Origin: Leishmania mexicana MHOM/GT/2001/U1103
Lineage: Eukaryota; Euglenozoa; Kinetoplastea; Trypanosomatida; Trypanosomatidae
DNA: 64,000 nt
Reading direction: 5' to 3'
Assembly: GCF_000234665.1 (NCBI RefSeq)
Contig: NC_018335.1
Coordinates: 186,001 to 250,000, forward strand
Shown here: piece after piece, positions 39,761 through 50,561 of the stretch
Position numbering within the stretch: position 1 is the first letter of the stretch
How the letters are laid out: each line of letters opens with the position of its first letter
Made by a program: the position numbers and the translations under genes
Notes under the pieces: generated by a model
The model's database searches: none
What the model was told of the DNA's origin: nothing
The model's input: only the letters and a program-made list of their open reading frames with translations

Positions 39761-41239
39761 AGGGAGAAGGGTGTAGAGAAGTGGTGGTGGTGTCTCTCTC
39801 TGCGTGTACGTGCCATCGAGTGTGCCCATGGCTGAGGCGCATCATGAGGGGGCGTGTGTGTGGTGGATCGAAGTGGCCGAACGAAAATGAAGGGACGAAG
39901 AGCTGGTGGTGGTGGAAGGGAGCGCAGTTTGTGCGCGCGTTGAGGGGACCCTCTCTGTCTTGCCGCTCGGAAACGGCGGGTGACGTGCCGAGGTCTGCGT
40001 ACCGCGGTGCTTGCACCACCGTCGTGATGTGAGTGTGGATGTGTGTGCGGACCAGAGACACACACCTTCCACTCACCCTCTCTTCCACCCCCTCTCTTGC
40101 TCGTCGACCTTTGGTTTCTTTCTTCCAGTTAGCGATGATGACAGGGCGCAGCCTTCGATTCACATGCGCGGCCAAGTCGCAGGAACAAGACAGCGTTTGG
40201 GGAGGGGGGGGGGGAATGTCGAAGGCGTCTTCGCTCTCTTTCGGCCCTCTCCTTGCTGCCCACTGTTCTTTGGCGGGTGAGTGGGTGGTGGTGGTGAGGG
40301 AGTGTACAAGGAGGCGTGACTCGTTGTGCCCCGCTGCTCAGTGTGCTTCCATCTCCATGCACAACATGGCCCTTGAATGCGCGATAGCTCAGATCGGACG
40401 CGGAAAGCTGTTCTTTCGATGTGTGCCGGTGAAGGCCTGAGCCTCCTCCTTCCTCTGTGCCTGCGTCCTCCTTACCGACTTGTCTTTTACTTCGTGTTTT
40501 CGTCTCGCATCCCTCCCTCTTTCATGCACTCTTGTCGTCACCGTTGCCTGTGTGTGCGTGCGTTGGGTGTCTCTGGGCGCTGCACACCACCGCTGATGCG
40601 CACACTGCTTTTTCTTCCCCCCTCTTGTTGCCCTGCGACTCTCTTTATCCAACAGGCACAGACACATGCGCAAGTACATCGCTGATGTACACGTGCATCT
40701 CATGGCACGCTATTCCTGTCGCTGCTCCTCTTTTGCGCGCCAATACTGTCGACGTGTGTGAGTTGGCGTTTGGACACACACACACAGATCAGGCTACTCA
40801 CTCTTCTCGCCCCTCCCCCCCCCCCACCAATGGGCAGATATTTCTGCTTCGCTTTTTTAGTATTTCCGTGTTTTCTGTGGTGAACGTCAGCAGCGCCGCC
40901 GCCGGGTCCCTTTCGTTGTTTTCACCTTTTCTACCTAGCGGGGCCGAGGCAGGCGTTCACAACACCATCGCGCCCCTCGTTTCCTCCGTTCTTCTACTGC
41001 TCATGCATCCGCTTCTGGCGGCCGAGCACGGGAGACCCTTGCGTGGCGCAGAAGGGCTGCTGGCCCAGCGACAGGGGTGCTGGGCACTCGATCTCTGACT
41101 CTCTTGACGTGACTTGTGATAGCGCCTGCGTGGGGAGGGGGCCTGCAGCTGGATCGCAGTACTTGATACGGTACTCTGCACTTCGCTGCTCCTCATCCCC
41201 TTCCCTTCCCGTCTTCTTTCTGCTAAAGCTGCAACGCCC
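39761..41239. other. 3' region of the protease-like gene / intergenic
   Basis: G/T-rich then C/T-rich sequence, with G and C runs at 40200-40212 and 40812-40825. The stretch 40930-41170 is GC-rich and less pyrimidine-biased, and may be an older retroposon fragment. No gene recognised. Confidence 0.45.
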
Positions 41240-41793
41240 TCCTGATGGGAGAGGGGACGCACACCGCGCGGTGTGCGTGGCAGTTCACGGGCCTGCACCC
41301 CGTTGTGTGTGGGGAGGCCATGCAGCCCCACTACCGCTGCCAATGCACAAGCACCTCTGGTGGTGGCAGGGCCAGGTGCCTGCGACGCAGGGAGGTCAGA
41401 GCGATGCACCAGTGCTGGATGGCGTTGCGTGGGAGCGACGTGCGACGGTGAAGACGTCTGTGCGAGCCATAGGATTAGGCAGCGTGTCCGTGTGACTGGA
41501 ACGCACGTCATGCGCCCCTGTCTGGCGACTGGTGCGTGGGGCCTGAGCCACTCCGCGGCGGGGTGCACGAGGTGGCGACCGGCATAGTGGGGGGAGGGGC
41601 AGCTGTGGTGCTGACGGTGAGGCGGTGGGTGGGTAGAGCTTGAGGGCAGGCGCCGTGCGGTGATGGCTGGGTCGGCGCACGGCGGTGATGCGTGTCGAGC
41701 GCTGCTTCGCGCGACGCGCTGGGCCTGCGACATACCGGGCGAGCGGGGCGGGCCTGCACTTGTGTTGTATGGCAACGCGTGAAGGCATGGAAA
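41240..41793 (+). mobile_element. SIDER2-type degenerate retroposon, copy B
   Basis: Begins TCCTGATGGGAGAGGGG and ends GCAACGCGTGAAGGCATGGAAA. Over the shared ~530 bases I see a single substitution from copy A (ATACC for ATGCC near 41733). It lies about 340 bases before the kinesin ATG, so in the probable 3' UTR of the protease-like gene. An A-rich stretch follows. No target-site duplication is obvious. Confidence 0.78.
41257..41278. repeat. 22-bp perfect palindrome in SIDER2 copy B
   Basis: Same palindrome as in copies A and C, at the same distance from the element's start. Confidence 0.85.
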
Positions 41794-42102
41794 GTAAAAA
41801 GACGAAGTAGACGGCATACACGCGCTTCGGTGCGTGTAAGTGCGCTTTCGCCAGAGATAGAGCCGCGTTGTTGTCATTTTCTTTTGGCTGTACCAACGTG
41901 CATCTTGTAACCTCTTCCCTTTCTCGATGTCCACTCTACCGTCTTCCCGCACACATGCTCCTTCTTCTTGTCTGACACCTTCCAAACGCTCGCACACGTG
42001 TGCTCGTACGCGCATATTTGGGACACAGTCAAGGGTACACATCCCTCATCCTCACCCGCAGGCGTATTCCACAGAAGGCGGAGAGAGCCCCTCAGCAACC
42101 GT
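41794..42102. other. spacer between SIDER2 copy B and the kinesin gene
   Basis: Short region with T/C-rich sequence from 41900 on, which forms the processing signal for kinesin. Confidence 0.5.
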
Positions 42103-42119
42103 TACTTTTTTTTCTTCAG
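42103..42119 (+). promoter_or_regulatory. predicted spliced-leader acceptor of the kinesin gene
   Basis: A T-rich tract running into CTTCAG (AG at 42118-42119), 17 bases before the ATG at 42137. It makes the upstream part of the open frame untranslated. Confidence 0.6.
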
Positions 42120-42136
42120 AGCGCAGTAAACACAAC

Positions 42137-45100
42137 ATGGTCAAAGCGAACTCCGGGGCGGAGAACATCCGCGTCGTCATCCGCTGCCGCGACATCCTCC
42201 CGTACGAGGCGGAGCGCGGCGACAAGGCGCTCGTTCGGCTCGATCTGGCAACGAACCAGGTGGTGGTGCAGCACCCCATCGGCGACGCCGATGTGTTTGC
42301 CTTCGACGCCGTTTACAACAACTCCTTCACCCAGCGCGACATCTTCCTGCAGGAGGTGCAGCCTCTGGCGGATGCGGTGCTGCAAGGCTACAACGCTACC
42401 GTCTTCGCCTACGGTCAATCCGGGTCTGGTAAGACGCACACGATGACAGGTAAGCTGAGCCAGCGGAACATGTGGGGTATGATGCCGCAGGTAGTTGACT
42501 ACCTCTTCTCCGAGATCAAGAAGCTCACGTCGTCCACGAAGACCTTCAAGGTGAAGGTGTCCTACGTGGAGCTATACAACGGCAAGTCGCGCGACTTGCT
42601 CTCCTCAAAGCAGGTTAACCTGGAGATCAAGCAGAATACGTCCAAGAACTTCTACGTGAAGGGTGCAGAGATGCCAGAGGTGACCAGCTTCGAGGATGCC
42701 ATCAAATGGTTCAACGCCGGTACGGAGAGGCGACAGACGGCCTCGACCGACCTCAATGACACAAGCAGCCGCAGTCACTCACTCTTCACAGTGCAGATTG
42801 AGCACTTCGACTTCGAGAACGACCCGAGCTCGCCGATCGTCATGACGAGCAAGATCAATGTGGTCGATTTGGCCGGGTCGGAGAAGCTCAGCAAGACGAA
42901 CGCGACTGGCGAGACGGCAAAAGAAGGCTGCAACATCAATCTGTCCCTGTCCGCACTGGCCACGGTGATCGACACCATCGTGAAGGGGGCAAAGCACATT
43001 CCGTACCGCGGCTCGCCGCTGACGATGCTGCTGAAGGATTCCTTGGGGGGTAATGCCAAGACAGTCATGTTCGCAAACGTCGGCCCCTCCGATAAGAATC
43101 TGTCCGAGACGATCTCGACGCTCCGGTTCGCGCTGCGCGCGAAGCAGATCGAAAACAAGCCCATCAAGAACATGGACCCAAAGGATGCCCGCATCCAGGA
43201 CCTGATGGAGCAGATCGACGAGCTTAAGAAGCGGCTGGGTAACGTAGACCTCAACGTGGAGGACAGCCTGCGCCAGCGCATCGAGGAGCTCGAGGTCGAG
43301 AACTCTGACCTTCGCGGCGGCAGCGAGAAGAACAACATCGAGCTTGAGGAGCGGAACCGTTTCCTGCTGGCTCAGATCGAGGAGAAAGAGAAGGAGGTGG
43401 TGGAGCGGCAGCACGAGATTCGCAAAGAGATGGAGCGGCGCGAGCTTGTGGAGTCGAACCTGTCGAACGAGTTCAGCCGGCTGCGCGATCTGCGTCTTGC
43501 CAACGTCAACTTCCTCAAGCGTGTGTGCACCGATGAGCAGCTGGAGCAGATCCGGATGCACATGTCGCCTGAGAAGGCAGCCAAGAAAAAATCAGACGAG
43601 TGGGACGTGAAAGAGATCGGCTTCTATCTCAATGGCTTTGCTGAGCAGTACGAGCAGTGGCGGAAGGTGACGTATACGCAGGAGGACATGGAGAAGTACG
43701 CTCGACGCGCGATGGCGGAGCTGGAGAGACAGACGCAGCGCCAGCTGAACGACGCCGCGCATGCGAAGGAGGACTTGCAGCGTCAGCGGGACGAGGAGGC
43801 GGCGCGCCGCACCGCGGAGCAAGGCGCCACGTCGCAGCTCAAGGTAGATCTCAACGCCTTGCGCGAGGAGAACGTCAAGTTGCGGGAGAAGATCGAACGT
43901 GACCAAGAGAAGATCAAGGTGAAGCTCGCCAAGGCGAAGGATGAGATGAAGGCGCTGCAGGATCAGGTCGAGTCGGAAAAGTCGAAAGTCACTGAGAAGG
44001 AGCGTGAAGTAAAGCGACTGCGGATGATGCTTGAGGAGCAGGGGGGTGCTAGCGTAGTTAGCGCCGCCGGCGGCCCGCGCAGGTCGCTCAGCGCTCCTGG
44101 GCAAGACTCAACGGAGTGGGCCAACGGAGAGGAGCGCGCTCTCGTGATGCGTGAGTTAGAGATGGCGCGCCACGCCAAGTCTGTGCTGGAAAACCGCATT
44201 AAGGAGGCGAGCGTCTCGCTGCGCCGCTTCGGCGTCTGCATCGCCGACCCGCAGAGCCTCGAAGGCGCAGAGGCGACCACCGCGAACGAGGTGCAGGCGT
44301 TTGTGCTGGCGGCGACCGAGGAGGAGCCGGTCGACGGTGACGTCGTAGCGCAGCTGCAGCAGCAGCTACGCACCAAGCAGCGTCTCGCAGAGCTCATGCA
44401 CCAGCACCAGATGCGGCTCAATGACATGATCTGCAAGTACGAACTTCTCAAGACCGGCCATGTTACAGCATACTCGGCGGCGACAGGTAGCACGGCCGCT
44501 GGTACTGTCTCTGCGGGTGCCGCCCACGGGATACCGGCCGATATGAACGGCATCGGCGGCATCGATGAAGCCACCGCAAACCAGGTGAAAGAGCTGCTGC
44601 AGCGCAAGGAGGACCAGGTGGAGGCGATGCGGCTGGAGAAGGACCAGGCCTGCGACAAGCTCGTCAAAAAGCTGAACAAGTCGGAGCGCAAGCTGCGGGA
44701 GCTTGAGTCTATGTTGGAGGAGGAGCGCACGCAGTTCACCGAGGAGAAGACCGAGATGACGACGGAGGTGGCCGAGCTGCATAGCTACAACCAGCAGCTC
44801 GCCCTCGAGCTCGAGAACGTGCGCAGCCAACTCGAGTTCGTCAAGGCGGAGACGGCGAGCGCCGTACGCGCCAAGGAAAGCGAGGTGGACTACTACAAGA
44901 CCCAGGTGGAGGAGGCGAACCAGCGCCTCGACGACATCCGCAACACCGCCGCCGAGTTCGAGGAGCAGCGCAAGAGCTACCAGAGGCTGCAGGAGCAAGT
45001 GGCGCGAACCGAAGACGCCCTCGCCATCAAGAACGAGGAACTTGAGAGCAACCGCCAGATGGTGCAGTGGTCCAACCGGCAGCTCGAGAAGGAGAAGCAG

Positions 45101-45490
45101 AAGAATGAGGAACTGGAGCAGGCGCTGCAGGACAAGCAGCTGGAGCTGCGCCAGCAGGAGCAGAACTTCCATGCAGAAATGGCGGATCGTTTGAACGCAC
45201 TGGCTGCCAGCAACAACCGCCGTCTGGCGGAGAACGCCGCGCAATGTGAGGAACGCATCAACGAAGAGCGCATGAAGGAAAAGGCGCTGCAGAAGAAGAT
45301 CAAGAACGCCAAAACGACAGCCAGCAAGGCTGCACAGCGCTACGACGAGATGATCCTGGAGAACGAGGCGCTGCTGTCGAAGCTGGAGGAGCTGAAGGTG
45401 GCCTCGATGAAGATGTACCTTGAGCGGCAGGAGTCCCAGCGCGAGCAAGACTACCGGCCGGGCAACACCATTCGCTCGCGCGGGCTTTGA
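42137..45490 (+). CDS. N-terminal-motor kinesin, kinesin-2-like
   Basis: A 1117-residue kinesin. The motor domain occupies about residues 8-345: P-loop GQSGSGKT (93-100), switch I SSRSH (210-214), switch II DLAGSEK (244-250), and the neck region ENKPIKNMDPKDARIQ, which resembles the kinesin-2 (KIF3/OSM-3) neck. All nucleotide-binding residues are intact. From about 350 to 1080 the protein is nearly continuous heptad-type coiled coil rich in Glu, Lys, Arg and Gln, broken near 640 (GGASVVSAAGG), 740-800 and 780 (Ala/Gly/Thr-rich). It should move toward microtubule plus ends. Kinesin-2 members drive anterograde intraflagellar transport, but a trypanosomatid-specific kinesin is also possible. The C-terminal tail is short and basic. 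Confidence 0.94.
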   Translation: MVKANSGAENIRVVIRCRDILPYEAERGDKALVRLDLATNQVVVQHPIGDADVFAFDAVYNNSFTQRDIFLQEVQPLADAVLQGYNATVFAYGQSGSGKTHTMTGKLSQRNMWGMMPQVVDYLFSEIKKLTSSTKTFKVKVSYVELYNGKSRDLLSSKQVNLEIKQNTSKNFYVKGAEMPEVTSFEDAIKWFNAGTERRQTASTDLNDTSSRSHSLFTVQIEHFDFENDPSSPIVMTSKINVVDLAGSEKLSKTNATGETAKEGCNINLSLSALATVIDTIVKGAKHIPYRGSPLTMLLKDSLGGNAKTVMFANVGPSDKNLSETISTLRFALRAKQIENKPIKNMDPKDARIQDLMEQIDELKKRLGNVDLNVEDSLRQRIEELEVENSDLRGGSEKNNIELEERNRFLLAQIEEKEKEVVERQHEIRKEMERRELVESNLSNEFSRLRDLRLANVNFLKRVCTDEQLEQIRMHMSPEKAAKKKSDEWDVKEIGFYLNGFAEQYEQWRKVTYTQEDMEKYARRAMAELERQTQRQLNDAAHAKEDLQRQRDEEAARRTAEQGATSQLKVDLNALREENVKLREKIERDQEKIKVKLAKAKDEMKALQDQVESEKSKVTEKEREVKRLRMMLEEQGGASVVSAAGGPRRSLSAPGQDSTEWANGEERALVMRELEMARHAKSVLENRIKEASVSLRRFGVCIADPQSLEGAEATTANEVQAFVLAATEEEPVDGDVVAQLQQQLRTKQRLAELMHQHQMRLNDMICKYELLKTGHVTAYSAATGSTAAGTVSAGAAHGIPADMNGIGGIDEATANQVKELLQRKEDQVEAMRLEKDQACDKLVKKLNKSERKLRELESMLEEERTQFTEEKTEMTTEVAELHSYNQQLALELENVRSQLEFVKAETASAVRAKESEVDYYKTQVEEANQRLDDIRNTAAEFEEQRKSYQRLQEQVARTEDALAIKNEELESNRQMVQWSNRQLEKEKQKNEELEQALQDKQLELRQQEQNFHAEMADRLNALAASNNRRLAENAAQCEERINEERMKEKALQKKIKNAKTTASKAAQRYDEMILENEALLSKLEELKVASMKMYLERQESQREQDYRPGNTIRSRGL

Positions 45491-47197
45491 TGTGTGTGCC
45501 GGTATGATAACAGGGGTGTGCAGGCCGTACCCCTCCCCCTCTTTTCCTCCCCAGCTCAAGAGGGGAGAGCAGACGTGCTCTCTGGTGTACTCTCACAGAC
45601 AAGCACAAGGAGCCTGTTACGACCTCTGCCCGTCTTCCTCCTCCTCTTCACAGTGGGCCCGTTTTTCCCCTTTGTATGTGTGTGTGTTGCCTTTCTTCTG
45701 CTGCCTTTTGGTGCTTGGTATTGTTATATTTGTTTCACACACCTTCTCCTGTCCCCCGGAACCTATGGTGCGAGGTGCGTGTGATGGGGTCCAGTCACTT
45801 GTCTGCTTCGCTAGTGCCTATTTCTATCTCTATACAGGAATATGTGTGTGTGTGTGTGTCTATGCGCAGATGTGGACAGGCGCTTGCTGCTACTGGGACT
45901 TTTTTTTCGGGCACGCTCATTTTCTTGTTATCAAGTGCCTCCCTTCCCTCCCCTTCCCATTCTCCGTCCTCCTTTGTTTTTTTCCCCCTCCCTCTGTCTT
46001 ATTATTGTTATTACTCCGCACAGATTGGACTGTTGCCCGCTCGGGGCGATTCTTTGCATATATAACATACATATATATATGTGTGTGTGTGTGTTATATG
46101 TATTTTTTTTTCTCCGTTGTCCGGCGATGACATTGGCCTTGTCGTGACTTTCGTTTTCTGTGTTGCGCGTATTGTTTTCTCGTCTGTGTGTCGTCGTCCT
46201 TCATGGTGTTGGTGAAAATGTCGCCGGGCTCTTCGTTCTCCTCCATCTGCCCTCCTCCTCCTCCTACGCGTCGTTTTTTTTCCTTTTTATTTGTTCGGTC
46301 TCTCTGTCTCTGCATGTTGCGTTTATTTTGTCCTGTTCCGGGCATCCTTCTTGTCTGGCAGATGTCACCCCCCTTCCCTATCCGCATGCATACATGCGTG
46401 TAGGTGGGTACGCACATGAGTATGTGCCTGATGTGGCAACAAACGGAAGAGCAACAGAAAACGAACGAGGACAGCATTGAACAGCACACAAAGAATTAGA
46501 TTTTGGCGGGGTGCTGACGCACGCACACGCACACGCACACGCCCATCGTCTCCTTTTTTCCAATGTATTTTGGTTCTCCCTTGCGCCCATCACTTCTCTC
46601 CCTCCCTCTCTCTCCTGGTGGCGTACGCGGCGGCGCACGACGCATTGCATGTGCTTCGAAAGACAGTAGACCCTCCGACAAGCGCGAATAAATGAACAGG
46701 AAAAAAAAACACAAAAACCGCACAAGAGGCGACCAAGGGAAAGTAACGGTGCAATGAATACCCACGCACGCAAACGCGCACACGCCCTTACGCACATACG
46801 CCCTCATCAAGCAATCAGCGGGATTCGTGCTCCTACGAATGGCTCTGCTTAGTGTCTGTTACTTTGGAAGAAATGGACCAACAGACGCCAAGCGGGGGCC
46901 TAGCATGCGACGCTGCAATGTGAACCTCGGGGCATGCACACGAGGTCGTTTGCCTTGCTGCTGCTCCCCTCCCCTCCGCTGCCTCATCTTGAAGGGACAT
47001 CGTACCCCTTCCCTTCTGCACGTGCCAGCACACCCGTGAAATGCCGCCCTCCTTTTTCTTTCACATGACCGACCGTCTCCCAGCTCTTCCTCCCTCAAAA
47101 TCTCTTGGGTGCGTTTATTTTTCTTGTCCAGTGGTCAAGCCGTACCAAACCACGTGTCTGCCAGGGGAGCTGTAAGTTCATCAGAAGGCTCTCTGTG
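45491..47197. other. long intergenic spacer with TA/GT microsatellite
   Basis: Alternating TATA/CATA then GT then TATA sequence at 46057-46098, a GT run near 45844-45860, ACGCAC repeats at about 46520-46545 and T/C tracts. No gene recognised. Confidence 0.5.
46057..46098. repeat. compound TA/CA/GT microsatellite
   Basis: Alternating purine-pyrimidine DNA (TATATAAC, ATATATATAT, then GTGTGTGTGTGTG) with potential for Z-form or cruciform structure. Confidence 0.7.
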
Positions 47198-47222
47198 TTT
47201 TTTCTTTGTACCTGTTCCACAG
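47198..47222 (+). promoter_or_regulatory. predicted spliced-leader acceptor of IMP3
   Basis: TTTTTTCTTTGTACCTGTTC tract followed by CACAG (AG at 47221-47222). The first ATG downstream is at 47289 in an ACCATGG context, which fixes the IMP3 start. Confidence 0.65.
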
Positions 47223-47288
47223 GCTCGCTAGTATTCTTCGTGAAGCGCACTTGCCACCTTGGACGTCCGCAAGAACGAGGGATCGACC

Positions 47289-47969
47289 ATGGTTCGCGAC
47301 ACAGCCGAGAAGAAGGGCTTCAAGGCCGCCATGGGCATGGAGGCCATGAAGGGAAAGATGGAATCTGTGAAGCGCAGCAAGCGAAGCAAGTACACCCCCG
47401 CCTCGCAGCATTCCCACGGCAACCCGATTCACCGCCCTCTAAAGTTCCACGAGCGCAAGCTCCTCAAGAAACATGACTTCATGCAGTACCCGCAAGACAA
47501 CTGGCACGAGCCGTTCTGCATCACCAAGTATCACCTCGAGGATCGCGAAGACTACCGCCGCTATATGCGCCTCGTGGGCCTCATTCGACAGCTCCAGACG
47601 CAGTTGCGCTACCTTCCGGCGGAGAGCAAGATTCGGATTCAGATTACGCAGCAGCTGATGGAGAAGCTGTACAACATGGGGCTCATTCATGAAAAGCTAG
47701 GCCTTTCCGAAGTCGATAAGGTTGGCGTAGAGGCGTTCTGCAAGCGCCGTCTGCCGACGATTTTGCGCGACCTCAAGATGGCGGGTAACTGCAAGCTAGG
47801 CGCCGAAATTGTGCATCACGGCCACGTCCGCGTCGGCACCACGCAGATCCGCGATCCCGCCTTTCTGGTGCCTCGCGGCTTAGATGACTACGTGACGTGG
47901 ATGCCCGGTAGCAAGATCCGACAGCACGTGGACACCTTCAATGCGATGCGCGATGATTACAACTACTGA
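47289..47969 (+). CDS. IMP3: U3 snoRNP protein IMP3
   Basis: A 226-residue protein of the ribosomal S4 superfamily. Family similarity starts at LKFHERKLLKKHDFMQYP (about residue 50) and runs to the end: EDREDYRRYMRLVGLIRQL, LYNMGLI, CKRRLPTILRDLKMA, an S4 RNA-binding segment GHVRVGTTQIRDPAFLVPRGLDDYVTW and SKIRQHVDTF. This is IMP3, which binds U3 snoRNA with MPP10 and IMP4 and is needed for 18S rRNA maturation. The N-terminal 50 residues are a Lys/Met-rich extension relative to human IMP3 (about 184 residues). The start is secured by the splice acceptor and a good context. Confidence 0.95.
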   Translation: MVRDTAEKKGFKAAMGMEAMKGKMESVKRSKRSKYTPASQHSHGNPIHRPLKFHERKLLKKHDFMQYPQDNWHEPFCITKYHLEDREDYRRYMRLVGLIRQLQTQLRYLPAESKIRIQITQQLMEKLYNMGLIHEKLGLSEVDKVGVEAFCKRRLPTILRDLKMAGNCKLGAEIVHHGHVRVGTTQIRDPAFLVPRGLDDYVTWMPGSKIRQHVDTFNAMRDDYNY

Positions 47970-50000
47970 GCAGAGCTGCCAGCCGCGCGCAGGATGCAGG
48001 CTGCAGCAACGAGGGCCAAAGCATTGACAGTCTTTGTTTTGTGGAGAGTACTGTTCCATCCGTGTCGTGCTCCTCGTGGGTGTTTCTCCGCGCTGATTCC
48101 TTTCGAAATTCGCTGCTCTCGGTACCGCTGCTCTCAGTGGCGGTTTGAAAGGAAGGAGCGGAGGGGGGGCCGACTGGGCCCGAGTGTTGACAGCGCTAGC
48201 CGTATGAAGATGTGTATGGTTGTATGTGTGTGTGTGGTCTTTGGGGGCGTTTGATGGAGCGCTACAATCTCTCTCTCTCGCCTTGACTGTACGCTTAAGA
48301 AGATGCGCACGCGTTCGTGTGCCCGCGTGTGTGATTCTCCTCCATGAATAATGCTCTCTCCTTCGCGGAGCGGCACTCTTGCCTCGCCCCGTAACGTCGC
48401 GTGAATATTTGTCAGTGGGTGGCAGTCTTTGCGTGTCCAACGAGTGCAGACTCTCTCGAACGAAAAATAAACAACGAAAACAGATTAGTGATGGGAGCGC
48501 AGCAACTCTTAGATGGGGCGACGACGTCTCTGATTGATGATGTGTGTGTGTGTGTGGATGAGATCACACAGCAGCCACTTGTGGTGCAGCGCATGCGGCT
48601 GATTCACACGCAGGTGCTCTTCCTCCTTATCACTTTACGTGTTTCCTTTAATGCCGAGCTTTCTGATGCACTCTCTGGATCGCATGGGCGCACGCTTGAT
48701 GACAGCAGAAAGCTCCCGCTTCTCAGCCACCCCTCGGAGCTCACTTCTTCCTTTTCCTCCTCTTTCATCTGTACCACACCAACTTAAACGCCGATACATG
48801 TGTGCGCCCACCCACACTCGCACCCATACACTTGGTCGCAGGTGTTGTGGAAAAGTTTCGTCATGTGTTAACGATAGTATTTTGTGTGCTCGTTTCGTGT
48901 TTCACTGCTTGCCTGCGTTTTATTTTTCTCGGTGCGCCGACTATCATCGCTGTGTGGGTCTGTTGGCGTGATTGCGCGCTGGAGAGGCAAAAGGGGAGGC
49001 GAAACCGCTTTCGGCCTGGACAGAGCAGAGAGGCGAAGCGTTCGCTCGAACGTGCATCGACTCACGCTCTTCGCGTCACCCTTTGTTGCATTCGTTGACG
49101 GCGGGGACCCGTCTCCCCCCTATCTTTGTTTTCGCCAGAAACGGTCTGGGCTGAGATTCGAGTCGTTTCGTGGCGCCCGTCTTCCCTTTTCGTCAATTTT
49201 TGGTTTCATTACCCCCCATTACCTGGGTGTGCCTTCGCGCGTGCTTTTCTTCTCCGTGTCTTCGTTGGATCATCATTACCACTCTATCTTTCCACCGCCG
49301 GCTCTGGTAGTGGTGCTGTGTTGCGCCTGACTGCAGACCCCAACCTGCCTTTCGACCGACTTCACTTCTGTGGTGAACAGCTTAGCTTTCCTGTTTCAGC
49401 AATACTGCGCGTGCGTGCTCACATCGATCCTCATCCTTTTTCGCTTTTCTCCGCCTCAGTTCTTTGGTGTGTGCGTGGGTGCGTTACAGGGATCTCTCTC
49501 CTCGCATCGCGCGCCGTATTTTCACTGTCTTTTTTTTTTTCGCTCCCCCCCTCCTCCCCCTCTTGTCACAAGACGTCCTACTCAGCGCTATCGTACGCCC
49601 TCTCGCTCGTCTCCGTCGCTGCGCGCTTATATATATATATATATGTGTGTCTGTGTGTTGGCTTCGCGGTGTCCACCTTGGGTTTATAAGTTCTGTCTTT
49701 CTTTTCTTCCCCCCACTCCCCACACACACACACCATTGCCGTCGAGGCTGGTGGACGGTCTGCCGCTTCTTCTTGTCCATCTTTTCCTTCGGTTCTCTGT
49801 TGGTTTGGCGCTCCACTGCACTCTCTGTGTTGAAAGGCAAATAATAAAAAAAGGAAAAGCGGGTGGAGAGGCAATAAAGGCAAAACGCAGCCATATACGC
49901 GTCACGCTCTCGACTCCCACCCTCCCTCCATTGTTCGCTGCTGCTGCGACGATATATGCACACACACTCTAGCACACTCACCAAATAGTCTACATGGGCA
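47970..50000. other. long intergenic spacer
   Basis: T/C-rich, with GT runs (48220-48235, 48541-48556), a TA run at 49628-49644 continuing to GT, and a poly-T stretch near 49531-49541. A 103-codon frame at 48479-48787 is interrupted in character by the GT repeat and is not called. The last 60 bases hold CTCTAG (49972) and AATAG (49987), candidate acceptors. Confidence 0.5.
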
Positions 50001-50011
50001 ATGGGCTGTGA
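49994..50011 (+). other. overlapping 5-codon upstream ORF
   Basis: An ATG at 49994 begins a five-codon frame with stop TGA at 50009-50011, overlapping the main ATG at 50001 in another frame. It would be in the mRNA if the AG at 49971-49972 or 49986-49987 is the splice site, and would reduce initiation at the main start or rely on reinitiation/leaky scanning. Confidence 0.35.
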
Positions 50012-50561
50012 GGTATCTTCGACGAAGGGGAGAGAGGGCAAGCGGGTGGCAACGAAGAAAAGCGAACACAGTAACGGCAACGGCAAGGCCGGCCCCCAAA
50101 ACACCTCATCTAGCAAGGTGGCGGAGACGACGGTGCAATCGACAGGCGGGGCGAGTGAATTGAACACGGATCCGCTCAAAAATGATGCACCATGCACGTC
50201 TGACTCCTTAGTTGCGCTTGTGCCGGGGACTTGTGCAGGTGACACGCACCAGCAACCACCGGCGACGAACGCCGACCTCAGCCGCTCCGGCTCCATCAGC
50301 AACGAGGACCTGAACGGGTCCCTGTGCGTCGATCTCTCCGGTAGCTTTCGCATGCCGAACTCTAACAAAGGCGACATTGTGTTAAATACGAAGGTGCCGG
50401 AAGGTCGGCGTAGTCGGTCTGTTTCGCAGGTGCTGCTCAAGTCCGTGTCACCCCATCCGAGCGATGACGACCTCGTCCTCATTTGTATAGACTGCGGAAT
50501 GGAGATAAGCGAGAACTGCGAGTCGGCACTGTGCCCGCTGACGGGGAAGGCGCACGTGTAA
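50001..50561 (+). CDS. putative N-myristoylated/palmitoylated small protein
   Basis: A 186-residue protein beginning MGCEVSS, with Gly2 (myristoylation), Cys3 (palmitoylation) and small residues at 6-7, the dual-acylation signal used by flagellar and plasma-membrane proteins in trypanosomatids. Residues 10-110 are Ser/Thr/Asn/Gly-rich, likely disordered. About 110-150 includes GRRSRSVSQVLLKSV, a possible phosphorylation or 14-3-3-like region. The C-terminal 30 residues contain LICIDCGMEISENCESALC, where C-x2-C and C-x4-C pairs could form a small zinc site. I do not recognise a family. The G-C dipeptide at the start strongly supports this ATG. Confidence 0.78.
   Translation: MGCEVSSTKGREGKRVATKKSEHSNGNGKAGPQNTSSSKVAETTVQSTGGASELNTDPLKNDAPCTSDSLVALVPGTCAGDTHQQPPATNADLSRSGSISNEDLNGSLCVDLSGSFRMPNSNKGDIVLNTKVPEGRRSRSVSQVLLKSVSPHPSDDDLVLICIDCGMEISENCESALCPLTGKAHV

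Noticed and set aside
40957..42042. Long - strand open frame (361 codons) over SIDER2 copy B, with similar ones over copies A and C
   Set aside because: It follows the retroposon sequence, has no domain, and opposes the direction of all genes. GC-rich repeats often have long open frames on both strands.
44366..45559. 397-codon - strand frame opposite the kinesin coiled coil
   Set aside because: A Leu-rich translation is the expected antisense of a Glu/Lys/Gln-rich coiled coil.
48479..48787. About 100-codon ORF beginning MGAQQLLDG
   Set aside because: It includes a translated GT microsatellite (VCVCV) and ends in Ser-rich sequence, so it is probably chance.
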